DNA of 64,000 nucleotides, taken from assembly GCA_017644045.1 (NCBI GenBank), contig JAEPMI010000002.1:323026-387025 (forward strand), written 5' to 3'. This stretch comes from Deltaproteobacteria bacterium (GTDB taxonomy: Bacteria; Myxococcota_A; Polyangia; Polyangiales; Houyiibacteriaceae). This document shows positions 62,101 to 64,000 of the stretch, in pieces. Position 1 is the stretch's first letter. Every line of letters starts with the position of its first letter. The notes under the pieces were generated by a model. The model was not told where the DNA came from and did not search any database. It was given only the letters and a program-made list of their open reading frames with translations. Position numbers and translations under genes: made by a program.

Positions 62101-64000
62101 ATCTCTTCGGCGGCCACCAGACCGAGGCCACCGAGGCCGCCGGTGATCAGGTAGACGCCCTCGTCGCGAAGGAGCGGGCGATGGTCGCCCGTGGTCGGCT
62201 CGAGCCTGCGGCGACGGTAGGTGCGCTCGTAGCGCTTGCCGCCACGGAGCGCAGCCACGGACGAGCCGGGCTCGGCGAGGGCCTCTTCGAGCACCGACTC
62301 GGCGAGCGCGTCGAGGCCCGCGGTCACGGTCTTCTTGCCGGCGAAAGGGTCGACGAGCGCCATCGCGAGCTTGCCGCCGAAGAGACGCTTCTGCACCTCG
62401 GGCAGCCGCACGTCGAGGGTGCGGACGTGGACACCGGGGAGCTCGCGCGGGGTGACGAGCGCCGGACCGAACACGAGCGCCTTCTCCGGGTGGGCGAGCC
62501 CTTCGCCCGCGACCTGCTGCGCGTCGCTGGTCACCACGGTGATCTGCAGCGGACGCGGAAGGTTCTCGTCGGCGATCGCCTGTGCCAGGAAGAGCAGCGA
62601 ATAGAAGCCGCGCTCCTGGTTGCGGTGGAAGAAGCTCGAACCGGGGCGGTGGCTCTCGTCGGCGGTGGTCAGCCAGAGGTGCAGCACCCGCGACGGGACG
62701 GTGCCCGACTTCACGAGGTCCTGGATCATGAGGTCGTAGCCCTCGCGACCACGCTCGGGCGAGATCACGTAGGAGCCGTCACTCATCTTCGCGAAGGTGT
62801 CGCCGGGGCGGACCAGCGTGGTGGTGTGGCCGGCGGCCTTCAGCTGCTGGACCATCCGGTCACCGAGGCCGGCGTCGTCGAGGAAGACGAGCCAGCTCTG
62901 CGCCGGGAGCTCGGCGAGGGTGTCCATCGTCGGCGCCGCGGCCGGGCGCCACGCCGGCGCCCAGAACCAGTCGGTCACGTCGGCTTCCTTCTCGAGGCCG
63001 ACCGTCTCTTCGCGGCGCTCGCCGGGATCGATGAAGTAGTGCTGCCGCTGGAAGGCATAGGTGGGCAGCTCGACGCGGTGGCGCTTCTCGCCCTCCCAGA
63101 GCTTGGCGAGGTCGACGTCGGCGCCGAGGGCCCAGAGCCGTCCGACCACCTCGAGCAGGTAGTCGTCGTCGAGCACCGCCTCGTCGCGGTGACGGAAGCT
63201 CGAGAGCACGGTCTGCACGTCGACCTTCGGGTGCTGCTTGGCGAAGGAGCTGAGCGCCTTGCCGGGGCCGACCTCGATGATGATGCGGTCGTCCTCTTCG
63301 GCGAGGGTGCCGATGGCGTCGGCGAAGCGGACCGGCTGGCGGATGTGCTGGGTCCAGTACTCGGGGTCCGTCGCCTCGGCGGCGGTGATCCAGGTGCCGG
63401 TCATGCTCGACGCGAACGGGCGGTCCGGCGCCTTGAGCCGCATCTTCGAGACGTACTCGCGGAAGGGCGGGAGGATCGGATCGAAGAGCCGCGAGTGTGG
63501 CGCGCGATCGATGTCGACGCGGCGCGCTTCGATCTCGTCGGAGGCGAGCTTCTTCTCGAACGCGGCGATGGCTTCCGGGGTACCGGAGACGCCGATGAGC
63601 GACGGCGAGTTGATCGCCGCGAGATCGAGGTCGGTGCCGGCGAGGCGCTTGCGGGTTTCCTCTTCGCTGAGCGGGACTGCGAGCATCGCGCCCTCGGCGG
63701 TGCTGTCCATGAGCTGACCGCGGAGGAGCACCAGGCCGAGCGCCTCCTCGAAGTCGAAGACGCCGGTGAGGCAGGCGGCGACGTACTCGCCCATCGAGTG
63801 CCCACCGAAGGCGTCGGCGCGAATGCCCTCGAGGCCGCAGGGGCCGCTCTCGAGCACGCGGGCCATCGCGTAGGAGCACATGAAGATCGCCGGCAACTGG
63901 CGCGGCAGCGGCTCGAGCGCGGCGGCGGCCTCATCGCTCGGCTCGGCGAAGAGGAGCGCCTTCAGGTCGAAGTCGAGGTCCTTCTTGGCGAGGTAGGCGA
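59115..64000 (-). CDS. Type I polyketide synthase, C-terminal part: AT-KR-DH-ACP-TE
   Basis: At least 1628 residues are visible; the frame runs open past the right edge, so a KS and probably more modules lie beyond. In order: acyltransferase (GGHSMGEYVAA, about 63.78 kb; RAPHSRL near the specificity loop), a ketoreductase (GGLGGLGLVAAE, about 62.13 kb; VDYVAANAFLDAF, about 61.65 kb), a dehydratase (WLLNEHRV about 61.39 kb; ALIPGTGIVD; second part HPALLDLATG), a carrier (FFDLGGHSLIAVRL, about 60.19 kb) and a thioesterase (GGFSGGGYTALEMG, about 59.73 kb; GDHDSMV). The KR precedes the DH, unlike the usual DH-KR order. The DH second motif lacks the usual Q/H after DxxxD-like Asp. The thioesterase shows that this is the last module. 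Confidence 0.93.
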   Translation of the reverse strand, partial: AYLAKKDLDFDLKALLFAEPSDEAAAALEPLPRQLPAIFMCSYAMARVLESGPCGLEGIRADAFGGHSMGEYVAACLTGVFDFEEALGLVLLRGQLMDSTAEGAMLAVPLSEEETRKRLAGTDLDLAAINSPSLIGVSGTPEAIAAFEKKLASDEIEARRVDIDRAPHSRLFDPILPPFREYVSKMRLKAPDRPFASSMTGTWITAAEATDPEYWTQHIRQPVRFADAIGTLAEEDDRIIIEVGPGKALSSFAKQHPKVDVQTVLSSFRHRDEAVLDDDYLLEVVGRLWALGADVDLAKLWEGEKRHRVELPTYAFQRQHYFIDPGERREETVGLEKEADVTDWFWAPAWRPAAAPTMDTLAELPAQSWLVFLDDAGLGDRMVQQLKAAGHTTTLVRPGDTFAKMSDGSYVISPERGREGYDLMIQDLVKSGTVPSRVLHLWLTTADESHRPGSSFFHRNQERGFYSLLFLAQAIADENLPRPLQITVVTSDAQQVAGEGLAHPEKALVFGPALVTPRELPGVHVRTLDVRLPEVQKRLFGGKLAMALVDPFAGKKTVTAGLDALAESVLEEALAEPGSSVAALRGGKRYERTYRRRRLEPTTGDHRPLLRDEGVYLITGGLGGLGLVAAEEIANSVKSPTLVLVGRSGLPDAESWDAYIAEHGDTDPTSLKIARVRELGALGATVVVERADVTNVAQIRELFAKVRDAHGPIRGVVHTAGVVRDELLQVKSLSAIEEVFAPKVHGTMVLGELLAEAPHASDCDFAVLYSSTSTAIAPPGQVDYVAANAFLDAFAAQHRDADGPKLTSLHWGIWRDVGMAAEAFERTDLSAGPESLPETDGPFFQGRVRDAQGLTHLFAKLSPDSHWLLNEHRVRPIGDEGTGPALIPGTGIVDLITQGMRELGEGTDFTIKDLYFLRPLQIGDGETREVRLKARRSDEGYRVEVRSACVVEGRAAWQLHAQAEVSITDRTTAEPLDLGALRERCAKNVRMDEKGLRSPQEEHLRFGPRWRVLREERYGEGEAYGRLALQDEFAGDLKEGWALHPALLDLATGYAMGLIDGYRPTHVWVPVSYERIRVHAPLPREVFSWVRSAGSNTSTDDFALFDVTLTDGAGNVLLEVERFAIRRLEADAGFAMAKAPTRAEVEFDKAPEADPDRPLSPAEQRLQRNFERGIERTEGGDALLRVLARLRSKDPLPEIFATSLDLQGLIAQAGESLAEGTPSSAKFARPELDSDYVEPANDIERTLVGFWEELLGVDQVGVEDSFFDLGGHSLIAVRLFAMVKKAYKVEFPISVLFEAPTIRACAGLIEDAGVSAGSNGAAEAKPAAKAPPKRRFTHLVPMHPGEGGDRIPFFLVAGMFGNVLNLRHLAHLVGSDRPFYGLQARGLYGNEDPHETFEEAATDYLKEIRQVCPKGPYLLGGFSGGGYTALEMGRQLKAAGEEVGLLVMLDTPAALLPEPLSLKDRIAIQTQRLEQKGAGYLVEWASSRVEWEIGKLRKRFEEPEEAPNTEFHDEAIEAAFRRALARYEIPKWEGPIELFRPPLEEAYVLGPGRILNHDREYVYEDNGWSHYCDDVRVHVVPGDHDSMVLEPNVRVLASTLREILDGIDRNTPRASSARRASASPVNA

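Overview
This 64-kb window is chromosomal DNA of very high GC content. It most resembles a myxobacterium of the Polyangiales/Sandaracinus type. The inference rests on gene content, not on a marker gene: several eukaryote-like Ser/Thr kinases, an MglA-like GTPase with Roadblock/LC7 partners, two-component systems, MopE-like and thrombospondin-type-3 secreted proteins with a Cys-rich/hydrophobic/Arg-rich C-terminal tag, DUF1592/DUF1552 protein pairs, many lipoproteins, and NRPS/PKS genes. No rRNA, tRNA, CRISPR array, phage or insertion sequence was recognised. Genes are tightly packed and many overlap by ATGA, GTGA or TGATG. No gene-free stretch exceeds 300 bases; the longest are 53390-53660, 14453-14714 and 42232-42455.

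Left part (1-9 kb): two divergent Ser/Thr kinase genes open the window. The rightward one carries a C-terminal macro (ADP-ribose-binding) domain and is followed by a 1521-residue NRPS protein. That protein has a formyltransferase domain, a half condensation domain, an adenylation domain interrupted by a luciferase-like monooxygenase, and a carrier domain. The specificity code I read is close to the glycine code. A hairpin follows it, then two small envelope genes.

8.8-24.5 kb: a NarL-type two-component pair, an outer-membrane protein, an atypical coiled-coil Ser/Thr kinase, an OpgG/OpgH-like glucan pair, a zinc-ribbon protein, a phosphopantetheinyl transferase that could activate the NRPS and PKS carriers, a pirin, and a DUF1592/DUF1552 pair.

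24-40 kb: mixed housekeeping and envelope genes. These include a PRC-barrel protein, a nuclease lipoprotein, a membrane ferritin-like protein, an AraC regulator with a DUF4386 protein, a hybrid histidine kinase, dihydroorotase, a short-chain dehydrogenase, an HExxH membrane protein, a pyrophosphatase-like protein and a double TSP3/OmpA fusion.

40-46.6 kb: a compact signalling block. Leftward run two Roadblock proteins and an MglA-like GTPase with an extra domain. Rightward run a histidine kinase, a PATAN/DUF4388-like protein and a receiver-DUF4388 protein. An NtrC-type activator closes the block, and paired operator-like dyads sit in the divergent promoter region. A third Roadblock gene and a TerB-like gene lie near 53 kb.

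46.7-57.3 kb: lipoprotein, M23 peptidase, a further Ser/Thr kinase, a large MopE-like repeat protein, a FemAB/GNAT-like protein, and a universal-stress/PhnD-like pair. 57.3-64 kb: the end of a leftward polyketide synthase (AT-KR-DH-ACP-TE) that runs off the right edge, followed without spacing by a glycosyltransferase and a methyltransferase.
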